Positions 12,294-21,462 of a stretch of 64,000 nucleotides of DNA are shown in pieces. The notes beneath the pieces are model-generated. The model did no database searches. It was not told the DNA's origin and worked only from the letters and a program-made list of their open reading frames with translations. The stretch spans positions 30,961-94,960 of the forward strand of contig NZ_NIHD01000011.1 in assembly GCF_002806975.1 (NCBI RefSeq). The letters are read 5' to 3'. This stretch comes from Marinobacter aromaticivorans (lineage in GTDB: Bacteria > Pseudomonadota > Gammaproteobacteria > Pseudomonadales > Oleiphilaceae). Position 1 is the stretch's first letter, and every line of letters begins with the position of its first letter. The position numbers were made by a program, and so were the translations under genes.

Positions 12294-12361
12294 GTTTGAT
12301 TGCCTTTTGTTCTGCCAGGTATGTGTTTCAAAACCGAATCCGGGCCTGTTGTCCGGTGATT

Positions 12362-12808
12362 TCAGTGTTGTTCTGTAATCTCGCTGGTTTCATCATTGGC
12401 CGGGGCTTGTTGTTTTTTCTTTTTCTGCAGTTCCGCAAGCGCTTCCCGGCAACGGGCTTCGGCGGTGTCGATTTCCATTTCTGCCATGGCTATGTCATTT
12501 TTCTGCTGTTCCATATGGGCGCGTTTTTTGCTCAATATGGTCAGCATTTTCAGTAGCTGTTTTTCGTTACCGGTCGGGGTTTCATCCCATAAATCGAAAA
12601 GCTCTTTTGTTTCGGCGAGCGAAAAACCCATGCGCTTGCCACGCAGGATCAGCTTCAGACGCACTTTGTCCTTGGTGCTGAAGATTCGCGTCTGCCCACG
12701 ACGAGCCGGCTTCAGCAGGCCCTGATCCTCATAGAACCGGATGCTACGGGTTGTGACATCGAACTCGTTGGCGAGCTCGCTGATACTGAACGTTGGCTTT
12801 TCGATCAT
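12362..12808 (-). CDS. liuR: MerR-family regulator of leucine degradation LiuR
   Basis: 148 residues. The N-terminal winged HTH is [20 protein letters not shown] (about residues 7-26), followed by the MerR dimerisation coiled coil at residues 80-130. The C-terminus is a short charged tail with no metal-binding Cys pattern. It heads the liuABCDE operon as in other gammaproteobacteria, where LiuR represses or activates branched-chain catabolism in response to acyl-CoA intermediates (family knowledge). Its own upstream region carries the near-palindromic box at 12843-12858, so autoregulation is likely. Confidence 0.94.
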   Translation of the reverse strand: MIEKPTFSISELANEFDVTTRSIRFYEDQGLLKPARRGQTRIFSTKDKVRLKLILRGKRMGFSLAETKELFDLWDETPTGNEKQLLKMLTILSKKRAHMEQQKNDIAMAEMEIDTAEARCREALAELQKKKKQQAPANDETSEITEQH

Positions 12809-12842
12809 GGTGATATCCTCTTTAAGGCAAGGTTAGATAAAG

Positions 12843-12858
12843 TTTACGTAAACGTAAA
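12843..12858. promoter_or_regulatory. LiuR operator upstream of liuR
   Basis: TTTACGTAAACGTAAA, a 16-bp near-perfect palindrome, lies 35 bases upstream of the liuR start codon. It shares the TTTACGT-n2-ACGTAAA pattern with the box at 18221-18236 and differs from it at one central position. The position and match fit the known gammaproteobacterial LiuR motif as I recall it. Binding has not been shown here. Confidence 0.85.
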
Positions 12859-12955
12859 GCAATTTTCAGCGGAAAGTTGCAGTCATTCCAGTGCAGAGAA
12901 AAGGATTAACCAGACACTTCATTGGGTTGCGGGGCGAGCCCGGTTCAGGCGAGTT

Positions 12956-14530
12956 TCAGGAAAGATCTTCCCTGAGTTTTCGTTTGAGCAGCTTGCCTGC
13001 AGTGTTCTTGGGCAATTGCTCCACAAAGTGTATGTGCTTAGGTACTTTGAAACTGGCCAGTTGTGCGCGAGCATGGCTGATCAGGGCGTCTGAATCTTCG
13101 GCGTAGCCTTCTTTGAGAACCACAACGGCGCAGATTGCTTCAATCCATTTCTCATCCGGCACACCGATAACGGCAACCTCCGCAACGGATTCATGCTGAT
13201 AGAGCGCTTCTTCCACATCACGGCTGGCAACCAGAACACCGCCAGTGTTCACCACATCTTTAATGCGATCCACTATGTAAATATAGCCTTCGTCATCCTG
13301 GTATCCCAGATCACCGGAATGGAACCAGCCATCTTTGAATGCTTCTTCCGTTGCTTCGGGTTTGCGCCAGTAGCCCACCATTAGTTGCGGCGACCGATGC
13401 ACCAGCTCTCCCTGTTCGCCGGGCTTGCAATCCTTGCCGGTCACCGGGTCTACAATGCGGGTCATAACAGTTTGCATGGGACGCCCGGCGGAGGATGGGC
13501 GTTCAGCGTGTTCTTCAGGTAGCAAAACGGTAGCCAAGGGCGCAATTTCGCTTTGACCATAGCAATTATAGAGGCCAGCGCCAGGCAGTTTCTCTGCGAG
13601 TTCTTTTACAACCTGGCCGGGCATGATGGAGGCTCCATAGTAGAGCTTGCTCATGTGTTGCAGCTTGTCCGGATTGAATTGTGGGTGATGCAACAGTGCT
13701 ATCCAAACGGTTGGCGGCGCAAAAAAAGCGTTGAGCTGTTCGCTGGCCAGCAGCCCGAGAATCGCATCCGGTGTAGGTGTGTTGATCATTCGGCTATAAC
13801 CGCCGGCCAGCAGCATGGGCATTGTGAACACATGCATCTGAGCAGAGTGGTAGAGCGGTAGCGCGGCCAGCGAGCGCTCCCTGGCGCGGATGTCCAGATG
13901 ATACTGGCAGGCGCCATAGTGAGCCATCAGTGAGCGATGCGTGTGCATGGCGCCTTTGGGGTCCGAGGTGGTACCCGAGGTATAAAGGATCTGCACTACG
14001 TCTGTGTCAGAAAGTTCCAGCTCTGGCGCGTTATCATTACCCGGGCCGAGGGCAAATTTCAGTACATCGTTTGTATCTCCCCCATACAAGCTGCCGTAAA
14101 TGGCAACCGCGGTTGTGTCCCGGACCGCATTGATCTGAGGTTGCAGGTCAATGTCATGAAACAGGGCTTTGCATCCAGACTGGGTCAGTGCGTAGGTGAG
14201 TTCGTTGCCAATCAGAGCATAGTTGATTGGTACATGAATCAATCCGGCTTTTGTGCAGGCGAGCCATAGCAGAAGGTAAGCGTCCGAGTTTTTGCCGTAG
14301 GCGCCGACTCTTTCTCCCTGTGTCAACCCAAGCTCGATAAGCCGGTGTGCCAGGCGGTTTGATGCTGCGTGAATTTCTGCGAAAGACCAGGTGCGGTCAT
14401 CAAATGCCAGGGCGGTACGCTTGCCATGGGTGCTTGCCGAGCGCGCGATGGCATCGCCGATGGTGTTGCGCAGAGCCCGCTGAATACCTGCCGATACTGA
14501 AGAAGAAGCGGATGACCCGGAATTGTGCAT
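12956..14530 (-). CDS. Acyl-CoA synthetase (AMP-forming), FadD3-like
   Basis: 524 residues of the ANL superfamily. The P-loop YTSGTTSDPKGAMHTH is near residues 183-198, YGQSEIAPLA near 320, and the C-terminal lid DRIKDVVNTGGVLVASRDVEE and NTAGKLLKRKLRE carry the catalytic Lys. The lid motif has TGGVLV instead of the usual GGEN, a feature of some short- and medium-chain acid ligases. It probably activates a carboxylic acid for the neighbouring beta-oxidation genes at 15800-21438. It is oriented like the AraC regulator gene upstream, 133 bases away. Confidence 0.86.
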   Translation of the reverse strand: MHNSGSSASSSVSAGIQRALRNTIGDAIARSASTHGKRTALAFDDRTWSFAEIHAASNRLAHRLIELGLTQGERVGAYGKNSDAYLLLWLACTKAGLIHVPINYALIGNELTYALTQSGCKALFHDIDLQPQINAVRDTTAVAIYGSLYGGDTNDVLKFALGPGNDNAPELELSDTDVVQILYTSGTTSDPKGAMHTHRSLMAHYGACQYHLDIRARERSLAALPLYHSAQMHVFTMPMLLAGGYSRMINTPTPDAILGLLASEQLNAFFAPPTVWIALLHHPQFNPDKLQHMSKLYYGASIMPGQVVKELAEKLPGAGLYNCYGQSEIAPLATVLLPEEHAERPSSAGRPMQTVMTRIVDPVTGKDCKPGEQGELVHRSPQLMVGYWRKPEATEEAFKDGWFHSGDLGYQDDEGYIYIVDRIKDVVNTGGVLVASRDVEEALYQHESVAEVAVIGVPDEKWIEAICAVVVLKEGYAEDSDALISHARAQLASFKVPKHIHFVEQLPKNTAGKLLKRKLREDLS

Positions 14531-14663
14531 GAATATACCCCTTATCGTGTTGTTATTTCATGGTTGCCAGCATTAACTCAAAGGAGCCCGGTCGGCGGGA
14601 ATGATCAGTCAGGTCGAAAAAATTGACCCGATTGGCCAGCTTCGGGCACGCCCCGCGTACTGA

Positions 14664-15677
14664 TTACCCGGACCACTGGGACGGGGACTTGCCCGTCCAG
14701 CGTTTAAAGGCACGGCAAAATGAGGCGGTTTCCGAGAAGCCGACCCGCTCGCTGACGTCTGCCACAGTGAGGTTTTCGGTGCTCATGAGTTTTATTGCAT
14801 ACTCCCTGCGTAATGAGGTTTTTATATTCCGTAAGGAAGTGCCTTCTTCCTGCAGCCTCCGCCCGATGCTTCTGGGTGTCATGTGCAGTATTTGCGCAAG
14901 TTCGTTCAGGTTTGGCATATCTTGAAGGCTTTGACGCGCCAACATCGCACGGATACGGTTACGAAGGCTGTCATCGTGATCCGGTCGGTGCAGGATAAAG
15001 GCTGGCGCCTCCTTCAGGAATACCTCCAGCTCGCTTTCACTTCGGGTAATCGGAAGTTGCAGGTATTTCTCATGAAGATAGAAGCCGCAAACCGTTTCAT
15101 CAAACCGTAATTCAGTGGGAAACATGGCCCGGTACTCCGCAACGTGAGGCGGCGCGGGATAGTTGAAAAGTGTTGTTGCAAACGGAATCTGTTGATCCAC
15201 CAGCCAGCACGCGAACCTTTGCCACATAAGAAGCAGGAATTCCTGCAGCATATGATCAGTATCCCGGCTGCTATCCTTAAGGCTCAGGCAAAAAAACACC
15301 AACCGCTTACTGTCACTTTTATCGAAGCCGATATTCAGGTTGTTGCAGGCTATGTTGTAGACTCGGGCACTTTTCCGCAGCACCGCTCCGAGCGAGGCAG
15401 AACCCAGGCAGTAATCGGCCATCAGCGCAAAGGTGCCGTTTTTACAACGGTCCGTGGACAGGCCCATGAATTCATCACGGGTTGCCCGCCAGACACTTTT
15501 TATCAGCCGGGTCAGTTGTTTTTCAGTAATCAATTGCCCGGGTTTGTTCAGCCATTCAGGGGGTATTCCGGCGCCTGCGAGCAGGTCGTTGCGGTCAAAT
15601 CCTTGTTGCTCGGCACCGCGAACTGAGGCCAGAAGGTAGTGGTTTGCAATGTGAGCTTTGGGTTTCAGGTCAGGCAT
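14664..15677 (-). CDS. AraC-family transcriptional regulator with N-terminal AraC-binding (PF12625-like) domain
   Basis: 337 residues. The C-terminal 100 residues hold two HTH motifs: LNELAQILHMTPRSIGRRL and LTVADVSERVGFSETASFCR, ending RAFKRWTGKSPSQW. Residues 20-210 resemble the ligand domain of OruR/ArgR-like AraC proteins such as those that respond to fatty acids or sterol-like acids. Divergently arranged 122 bases from the acyl-CoA dehydrogenase gene at 15800, so it is the obvious local regulator of that operon. Its ligand is unknown. Confidence 0.88.
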   Translation of the reverse strand: MPDLKPKAHIANHYLLASVRGAEQQGFDRNDLLAGAGIPPEWLNKPGQLITEKQLTRLIKSVWRATRDEFMGLSTDRCKNGTFALMADYCLGSASLGAVLRKSARVYNIACNNLNIGFDKSDSKRLVFFCLSLKDSSRDTDHMLQEFLLLMWQRFACWLVDQQIPFATTLFNYPAPPHVAEYRAMFPTELRFDETVCGFYLHEKYLQLPITRSESELEVFLKEAPAFILHRPDHDDSLRNRIRAMLARQSLQDMPNLNELAQILHMTPRSIGRRLQEEGTSLRNIKTSLRREYAIKLMSTENLTVADVSERVGFSETASFCRAFKRWTGKSPSQWSG

Positions 15678-15799
15678 ATCGCAATTGGTTCAGGTGCGTA
15701 ATGTGTCAAATTTTTCGGCTAGTACGGCCATTCCCCGGGGACAGAATAACCCTTTAAATGACTGGCTGCCTGACTAATCAGATAAACGCGGAGTTATGT

Positions 15800-16942
15800 A
15801 TGCCCGAACGCGCAGAAGATACAGAGTTATTTCACAACATGATCAACCGGGTGCTTGATAAGGAAGTTGCTCCTTTCTATGACCAGTGGGAGGAAGAGGC
15901 GGCTATTCCGCGATCTGTCTGGAATACCCTGGGGCAGGCGGGCATGCTGGGAATTGATATGCCAGAGGAATATGGCGGAGCGGCGGCCAGCTTTGAAATT
16001 TCGCAGTTGGCCATATCGGAAATTGCCCGCAAGGGCTTCGGTGGCCTGGCGGGTGGGTATAATATCCACGCTAACATCGTTATGCCGTATATCCTGCATC
16101 TGGGTACCGAAGCCCAGAAGCAGCAGTATATTCCGAAAATGATCAGCGGCGATATGCTCAGTGCCATTGCCATGACAGAGCCTGGTGCGGGCAGTGACCT
16201 GGCGTCAATGCGCACCACGGCGCAGCGCACAGACAAAGGTTATGTGATCAACGGCGCCAAGGTGTTTATCACCAATGGCTTGCAGGCCGAACTGGTGATT
16301 GTCTGTGCCAAAACGGATCCCGGCGCTGGCGCAAAAGGTGTGTCCCTGTTCCTGGTGGATACCAGCCTGCCCGGTTTTTCCCGGGGCAAAGGTATTCGCA
16401 AGATCGGCCAGCACGCCAGTGATACTGCTGAGCTTTTTTTCACGGATCTTCTGGTACCTCACGCGGCACTGCTTGGCGAGGAGGGAAAGGGGTTCGCCTA
16501 CCTGATGCAGGAACTGCCCCGTGAGCGACTTGGTGTGGGAGCACAGGCTGTAGGTGCAACGGAGGGGGTGCTTGCGCTTACTCTGGATTATGTGCAGCAA
16601 CGCCAGGCATTTGGCCAGCGAATCGCTGATTTTCAGAACACCCGCTTCAAGCTGGCAGAGGCCCGCGCACGGCTTGAGGTTTCAAAAGCTTATCTGAACC
16701 AGTGCATCGCTGATTATCTGAACGGTGAGATGGGGCCAACGGAGGCAGCGATTCTCAAGCTGATGCTCACGGAAATGCAATGCGATATAGCCAGCGAGTG
16801 CCTGCAATTGTTCGGTGGTTACGGCTATACCCTGGAGTATCCTGTATCACGCTTTTTTGTGGATGCCCGGGTACAGACAATCTATGCCGGCACATCCGAA
16901 ATCATGAAAGAAGTGATTGCCCGCTCCATGCTGGGCAAATAG
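15800..16942 (+). CDS. Acyl-CoA dehydrogenase, long-chain/IVD-like subgroup
   Basis: 380 residues from ATG 15800, chosen because a GGAG ribosome site (15790-15793) sits 6 bases upstream. An in-frame ATG 42 bases earlier has no such site. Seen: AIAMTEPGAGSDLASMR near residue 127, KVFITNGLQAELV near 155, QLFGGYGYTLEYPVSRFF near 340 and IYAGTSEIMKEVI at the C-terminus. The catalytic base appears to be Glu 242 in LPRERL, as in LCAD (QELPQERL), because the MCAD-type position reads IYAGT. It introduces the 2,3 double bond into an acyl-CoA. First gene of a plus-strand set with thiolases and an SDR. Confidence 0.9.
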   Translation: MPERAEDTELFHNMINRVLDKEVAPFYDQWEEEAAIPRSVWNTLGQAGMLGIDMPEEYGGAAASFEISQLAISEIARKGFGGLAGGYNIHANIVMPYILHLGTEAQKQQYIPKMISGDMLSAIAMTEPGAGSDLASMRTTAQRTDKGYVINGAKVFITNGLQAELVIVCAKTDPGAGAKGVSLFLVDTSLPGFSRGKGIRKIGQHASDTAELFFTDLLVPHAALLGEEGKGFAYLMQELPRERLGVGAQAVGATEGVLALTLDYVQQRQAFGQRIADFQNTRFKLAEARARLEVSKAYLNQCIADYLNGEMGPTEAAILKLMLTEMQCDIASECLQLFGGYGYTLEYPVSRFFVDARVQTIYAGTSEIMKEVIARSMLGK

Positions 16943-16988
16943 ATTATCCGTTCTCCGGATTTTTCACCATCTGTACTGAAAGGAATTA

Positions 16989-18179
16989 ATGATGAAACTG
17001 ACCGATGTAGTAATTCTCGACGGCGCCCGCACAGCCATTGGCAGCTTTGGCGGCAGCCTGAGTTCGTTGAGCCCGGCGGAGCTGGGTACCTGTGCGGCGA
17101 AGGAAGCGATCAGTCGTTCCGGTGTCCCGGCTGAAGACATCGATCATTCCGTGTTTGGCCACATTATCCCCACCGGCCCGGCGGATGCTTACGTAGCCCG
17201 CCACATTGGCCTGAATTCCGGCCTCCGGAAAGGTTCTGCGGCATTCAACGTGAACCGTCTCTGTGGATCCGGAGTGCAGTCGGTGATCAGTGCCGCCCAG
17301 ATGATTGTGATGGGTGACAGCCGGATTGCGCTGGCCGGTGGTGCTGAAAGCATGAGTCAGGGCGCCTATGTTTTGCCTAACGTCCGTAAAGGCTTGCGGA
17401 TGGGCGACGGCAAAGCCGTTGATATGACCATCGGAACTCTCAGTGACCCCTTTGGCAGTGGTCACATGGGCATGACGGCTGAACGCATTGCCGAAAAACA
17501 TGGCCTGACCCGTGAAGACCTGGATACCTTCTCGGCCGAAAGCCACCGCCGGGCCAGCCAGGCCATTGAGAAGGGTTACTTTAAAGACCAGATTGTGCCC
17601 GTCACCGTAAAGCAGGGGCGCAATGAGTTCACCTTCGAGCAGGATGAACACGTACGCGCTGGAACCACGGTGGAGAGCCTTGCAGGCCTGAAACCTGCCT
17701 TTACCAAGGATGGCATCGTCACGCCGGGTAACGCCTCCGGTATCAACGACGGTGCTGCGGCCATGGTGCTCACCAGTGCTTCAGAAGCTGAAAAGCGCGG
17801 TCTCAAAGCCCGTGCACGTATCGTGGGTTACGCCTTTGCCGGGGTAGATCCCAGTGTCATGGGCCTGGGCCCGATCCCGGCTGTGCGCAGGGTTCTGGAG
17901 CAGACGGGCCTGAGTGTGTCAGATCTGGATGTGATTGAATCCAATGAGGCCTTTGCCGCCCAGGCCCTTGCCGTCAGCAGGGAGCTTGGTTTGCCCGCAG
18001 AAAAGGTGAACCCTAACGGCGGCGCTGTTGCCCTTGGCCATCCGGTGGGTGCGACCGGCTCCATTCTCATCATCAAAACCCTGGCGGAGCTGGAGCGCAC
18101 GGGCGGGCGTTACGGCTTGATTACCATGTGTATTGGTGGTGGTCAGGGGATAGCGCTGATTGTTGAAAGCAACAGCTGA
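16989..18179 (+). CDS. Acetyl-CoA acetyltransferase (thiolase)
   Basis: 396 residues, normal thiolase length. Active-site Cys is in VNRLCGSGVQSV (about residue 89), the His in GGAVALGHPVGATGS near 350, and the second Cys in TMCIGGGQGIA near 380. It cleaves or forms beta-ketoacyl-CoA, for example acetoacetyl-CoA to two acetyl-CoA. An AGGA site precedes ATG 16989. It follows the dehydrogenase gene by 46 bases in an apparent operon. A second thiolase, of similar length but only partly alike, lies at 20257-21438, so they probably differ in chain-length or branch preference. Confidence 0.93.
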   Translation: MMKLTDVVILDGARTAIGSFGGSLSSLSPAELGTCAAKEAISRSGVPAEDIDHSVFGHIIPTGPADAYVARHIGLNSGLRKGSAAFNVNRLCGSGVQSVISAAQMIVMGDSRIALAGGAESMSQGAYVLPNVRKGLRMGDGKAVDMTIGTLSDPFGSGHMGMTAERIAEKHGLTREDLDTFSAESHRRASQAIEKGYFKDQIVPVTVKQGRNEFTFEQDEHVRAGTTVESLAGLKPAFTKDGIVTPGNASGINDGAAAMVLTSASEAEKRGLKARARIVGYAFAGVDPSVMGLGPIPAVRRVLEQTGLSVSDLDVIESNEAFAAQALAVSRELGLPAEKVNPNGGAVALGHPVGATGSILIIKTLAELERTGGRYGLITMCIGGGQGIALIVESNS

Positions 18180-18220
18180 TTTCACAGACGGATTTATTTT
18201 CCGGGCTGAATTGGTTAAAG

Positions 18221-18236
18221 TTTACGTTAACGTAAA
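18221..18236. promoter_or_regulatory. LiuR-type operator upstream of the SDR gene
   Basis: TTTACGTTAACGTAAA is a perfect 16-bp palindrome, 51 bases before the SDR start at 18288. It is almost identical to the box before liuR (12843-12858). It indicates that the SDR-dehydrogenase-thiolase part of this cluster has its own LiuR-controlled promoter. The site pattern is seen directly and the regulation is inferred. Confidence 0.85.
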
Positions 18237-18287
18237 GATTGACGGGTTTCCAATTCAGCCAACACATTTAGTGTGAGGGACAAAGCG

Positions 18288-19049
18288 ATGGAATTCAAAG
18301 GCATACCAGCTATTGTTACCGGCGGCGCCTCCGGGCTTGGCGAAGGCGCAGCGCGGGCGCTGGCGGCCTCCGGCTGTAAAGTTGCCATTCTTGATCTGCA
18401 AAAAGAGCAGGGCGAAAAGGTTGCGGCAGATATCGGCGGTATTTTCATACATTGTGATGTGAGCTCTGCTGAAAGTGCGGAAGCAGCACTGGCTGAGGCC
18501 CGTGAAGCGCATGGGTTGTGCGGCATTGCAGTCAACTGCGCCGGCATTGGGCCTGCAGCCAGAATCCTGGGCCGCGACGGTGTTATACCGCTGGAGAGCT
18601 TCAGCAAGGTGATTCAGATTAACCTCATTGGCACCTTCAACATTCTGCGGCTTGCGGCTGCTGATATGGCTCAGCGTGAACCTAATGCTGACGGCGAGCG
18701 CGGCGTGATCATCAACACGGCGTCGGTCGCTGCCTATGAAGGACAGATCGGGCAGGCAGCCTACAGTGCCTCCAAGGGTGGGGTGGTTGCGCTGACTATT
18801 CAGTCGGCCCGTGAACTGGCCCGTGAGGGCATTCGCGTGAATACCATAGCCCCCGGCCTGTTCATGACACCCATGATGTCGGGTATGCCGCAGGAAGTGC
18901 AGGACAGCCTGGCAGCAACACTGCCGTTCCCCAAACGCCTGGGCAAGCCCGAGGAGTTTGGCCTGATGGTGGATCAGATGGTGCGCAACCCGATCCTGAA
19001 CGGTGAAACTGTCCGGCTTGACTGTGCCCTGCGTATGGCCCCCAAATGA
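18288..19049 (+). CDS. SDR-family 3-hydroxyacyl-CoA dehydrogenase (HSD10-like)
   Basis: 253 residues from ATG 18288, chosen because GAGGGA lies just upstream; an earlier GTG at 18273 would place that site inside the gene. Classical short-chain dehydrogenase: NAD-binding TGGASGLGEGAAR near residues 11-23, an acidic residue after strand 2 (ILDLQKE) pointing to NAD rather than NADP, catalytic Ser in INTASVAAYEG and YSASKGG (Tyr/Lys). Resembles type II 3-hydroxyacyl-CoA dehydrogenases that oxidise 3-hydroxy-2-methylbutyryl-CoA and similar substrates. A LiuR box sits in its promoter. Confidence 0.87.
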   Translation: MEFKGIPAIVTGGASGLGEGAARALAASGCKVAILDLQKEQGEKVAADIGGIFIHCDVSSAESAEAALAEAREAHGLCGIAVNCAGIGPAARILGRDGVIPLESFSKVIQINLIGTFNILRLAAADMAQREPNADGERGVIINTASVAAYEGQIGQAAYSASKGGVVALTIQSARELAREGIRVNTIAPGLFMTPMMSGMPQEVQDSLAATLPFPKRLGKPEEFGLMVDQMVRNPILNGETVRLDCALRMAPK

Positions 19050-19074
19050 ATCCGATGACAGGCAGGAGAGTACC

Positions 19075-20238
19075 ATGGAGAGCGCAATGACCAATTCAGT
19101 GGATCACGAAGAGCTCGCTCTGTTTCGGGCCTCTGTTATCAAAGCCCTTGAAACAGAAGTTGCGCCCCATTACGAGGCCTGGGAGAAATCCGGGCTTGTT
19201 CCCCGTGAACTCTGGAACACGTTTGGCGATGCCGGCATGTTGTGTGTGGATATTCCGGAAGATTGCGGCGGCTGTGGCGCACCTTTCCAGTACTCGGTGG
19301 TGGTCGGCGAAGAGCTGGCCCGCATGGGGTTTGGTGCGCTCTCCACCAACGTGATGGTGCATTCGGACATTGTGGCACCTTACATCAGCCATCTGGGTAA
19401 CGAGGCCCAGAAGCAGCAGTGGCTGCCTAAAATGGTCTCTGGTGAAGTGGTTGGCGCTATCGCCATGACCGAGCCAGGTGCCGGCAGCGATCTACAGGCT
19501 ATGCGCACCAGTGCGGTTCGGGATGGCGACGACTATATTCTGAACGGTTCGAAAACCTTTATCACCAATGGCCAGCACGCTGACCTGGTGATTGTTGCCG
19601 CAAAAACTGACCCTGCTGCGGGTGCAAAGGGCATCAGCCTGTTTCTGGTAGATACCAGCCTGCCGGGTTACAGCAAAGGGCGGAATCTCGACAAGATAGG
19701 ACAGCACAGCGGCGACACCTCCGAACTGTTCTTTTCCGATATGCGTGTACCGGCATCAGCGCTGATCGGCGAGGAAGGCAAAGGTTTTGTCTATCTGATG
19801 CAGGAATTGCCACGGGAGCGACTGGTGATCGGGGCGCTCGGCGTAGCAGCTGCAAGGGGAGCGCTGGATCTCACCATAGCCTACGCCCACGAGCGGGAAC
19901 TGTTCGGGCAGAAGCTGGCGCAAATCCAGAATACCCGCTTTGAAATCGCCCGCATGGAAACCGATTACCAGGTTAACAAGGCGTTCGTGGCCCAGTGCAT
20001 CCGCCAGTATGAAGCGGGTGAACTGGATGCGCCAACGGCTTCCATGGCCAAGTACAGCGCGACGGAAATGCAATGCCGCGTGGCAGATGGCTGCCTGCAG
20101 TTGTTTGGCGGTTATGGCTACACCACAGAATACCCCATTTCCCGTGCGTTTATGGATGCCCGTGTTCAGCGCATTTATGGCGGCACGTCGGAAGTCATGA
20201 AAGAAATCATTGCCCGCTCCGTTCTGGGACGAGTCTGA
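19075..20238 (+). CDS. Acyl-CoA dehydrogenase, long-chain/IVD-like subgroup (second copy)
   Basis: 387 residues from ATG 19075, chosen for the AGGAGAG site at 19064-19070; an in-frame upstream start would overlap the SDR gene by 47 bases. Closely similar in sequence to the 15800 dehydrogenase: AIAMTEPGAGSDLQAMR, LPRERLVIGALGV with the probable catalytic Glu, QLFGGYGYTTEYPISRAF and IYGGTSEVMKEII. The pair looks like an old duplication with divided substrate range. Follows the SDR gene by 25 bases and precedes a thiolase by 18. Confidence 0.9.
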   Translation: MESAMTNSVDHEELALFRASVIKALETEVAPHYEAWEKSGLVPRELWNTFGDAGMLCVDIPEDCGGCGAPFQYSVVVGEELARMGFGALSTNVMVHSDIVAPYISHLGNEAQKQQWLPKMVSGEVVGAIAMTEPGAGSDLQAMRTSAVRDGDDYILNGSKTFITNGQHADLVIVAAKTDPAAGAKGISLFLVDTSLPGYSKGRNLDKIGQHSGDTSELFFSDMRVPASALIGEEGKGFVYLMQELPRERLVIGALGVAAARGALDLTIAYAHERELFGQKLAQIQNTRFEIARMETDYQVNKAFVAQCIRQYEAGELDAPTASMAKYSATEMQCRVADGCLQLFGGYGYTTEYPISRAFMDARVQRIYGGTSEVMKEIIARSVLGRV

Positions 20239-20256
20239 AATCAGTGAGGTTTGAAT

Positions 20257-21438
20257 ATGAGCGATAACAGCGTTGTAATTGCTGGCTCCGCACGCACACC
20301 CATGGGTGGCCTGATGGGGTCTTTGAGTTCCGTACGCTCTCCGGAGTTGGGTGCCGTTGCCATCAAGGCCGCCATTGAACGCAGTGGTCTGCAGCCGGCG
20401 GACATTCAGGAAGTAATTATGGGTTGCGTACTGCCGGGTGGCCTGGGCCAGGCGCCGGCCCGCCAGGCATCCCGCGCTTCCGGCATTCCGGACAGCTCCG
20501 GCTGCACCACCGTGAACAAGATGTGCGGTTCCGGGATGCAGGCGGTGATTCTGGCCCATGATCAGATCAAGGCGGGTACCAACAGCATTATGATTGCCGG
20601 GGGCATGGAAAACATGAGCCAGGCGCCCTACCTGTTACCCAAAGCACGAGAAGGCTTTCGCATGGGCCACGGGCAGGTGATGGACAGCATGTTCCTGGAC
20701 GGCCTGGAAGACGCCTACGAAGGCGGCCTGATGGGCACCTTCGCCCAGCGTTCTGCCGATCAATACAATATCACCCGTGAGGCGATGGATGAATTTGCCA
20801 TCGGCTCGCTGAACAAAGCGCTGGCGGCCATCGAGAATGGCTGGTGCAAACCTGAAATTGCAGCCGTAACGGTTTCTGGCCGTCGTGGTGACACCCTGGT
20901 GGATACGGATGAGCAGCCAGGCAACGCCAAACCAGAAAAAATCCCTACGTTAAAACCGGCATTTGCCAAAGACGGCACGGTTACCGCCGCCAACTCCAGC
21001 TCCATCAGTGACGGGGCCTCAGCGCTGGTTCTGGCCTCCGCTGAGGAGGCAAAAGCCCGCGGCCTGAAGGTTCAGGCGAAGATTGTCGCCCACGCTACAC
21101 ACGCCCGGTTGCCGGCCGAGTTCACACTCGCACCCATCGGTGCTATCGAGAAGGTGTTAACAAAGGCAGGCTGGAACAAGGACGATGTGGATCTGTTTGA
21201 GATCAACGAAGCCTTTGCAGTGGTTTCTTTGCTGGCCATTAACGAACTGGGTCTGGACGCGGAGAAAGTGAACATCTACGGCGGTGCCTGTGCTCTCGGG
21301 CATCCGATAGGGTCATCCGGTTCCCGTATTATAGTGACGCTCATCAACGCCCTGAAGCAGAACGGCATGAAGCGCGGTGTCGCGTCCCTGTGTATAGGCG
21401 GCGGTGAGGCAACTGCGGTTGCTGTGGAGTTGGTCTGA
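20257..21438 (+). CDS. Acetyl-CoA acetyltransferase (thiolase), second copy
   Basis: 393 residues from ATG 20257, with GTGAGG at 20244-20249; an in-frame TTG six bases earlier is less likely. Active-site Cys in VNKMCGSGMQAV (about residue 88), His in GGACALGHPIGSSGS, and Cys in SLCIGGGEATAV. It is the last gene of the plus-strand beta-oxidation operon and would release acetyl-CoA. In the leucine pathway it could also split the acetoacetyl-CoA formed from acetoacetate. It ends 5 bases before the convergent MFS gene. Confidence 0.93.
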   Translation: MSDNSVVIAGSARTPMGGLMGSLSSVRSPELGAVAIKAAIERSGLQPADIQEVIMGCVLPGGLGQAPARQASRASGIPDSSGCTTVNKMCGSGMQAVILAHDQIKAGTNSIMIAGGMENMSQAPYLLPKAREGFRMGHGQVMDSMFLDGLEDAYEGGLMGTFAQRSADQYNITREAMDEFAIGSLNKALAAIENGWCKPEIAAVTVSGRRGDTLVDTDEQPGNAKPEKIPTLKPAFAKDGTVTAANSSSISDGASALVLASAEEAKARGLKVQAKIVAHATHARLPAEFTLAPIGAIEKVLTKAGWNKDDVDLFEINEAFAVVSLLAINELGLDAEKVNIYGGACALGHPIGSSGSRIIVTLINALKQNGMKRGVASLCIGGGEATAVAVELV

Positions 21439-21462
21439 GCCGGTCAGTACTGGTGTCGGCTC
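21437..21462. terminator. Possible bidirectional hairpin between convergent thiolase and MFS genes
   Basis: GAGCCG (21437-21442) pairs with CGGCTC (21457-21462). The stem is short, has no strong T run on either side and overlaps both gene ends, so it is a weak candidate terminator. Confidence 0.35.
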
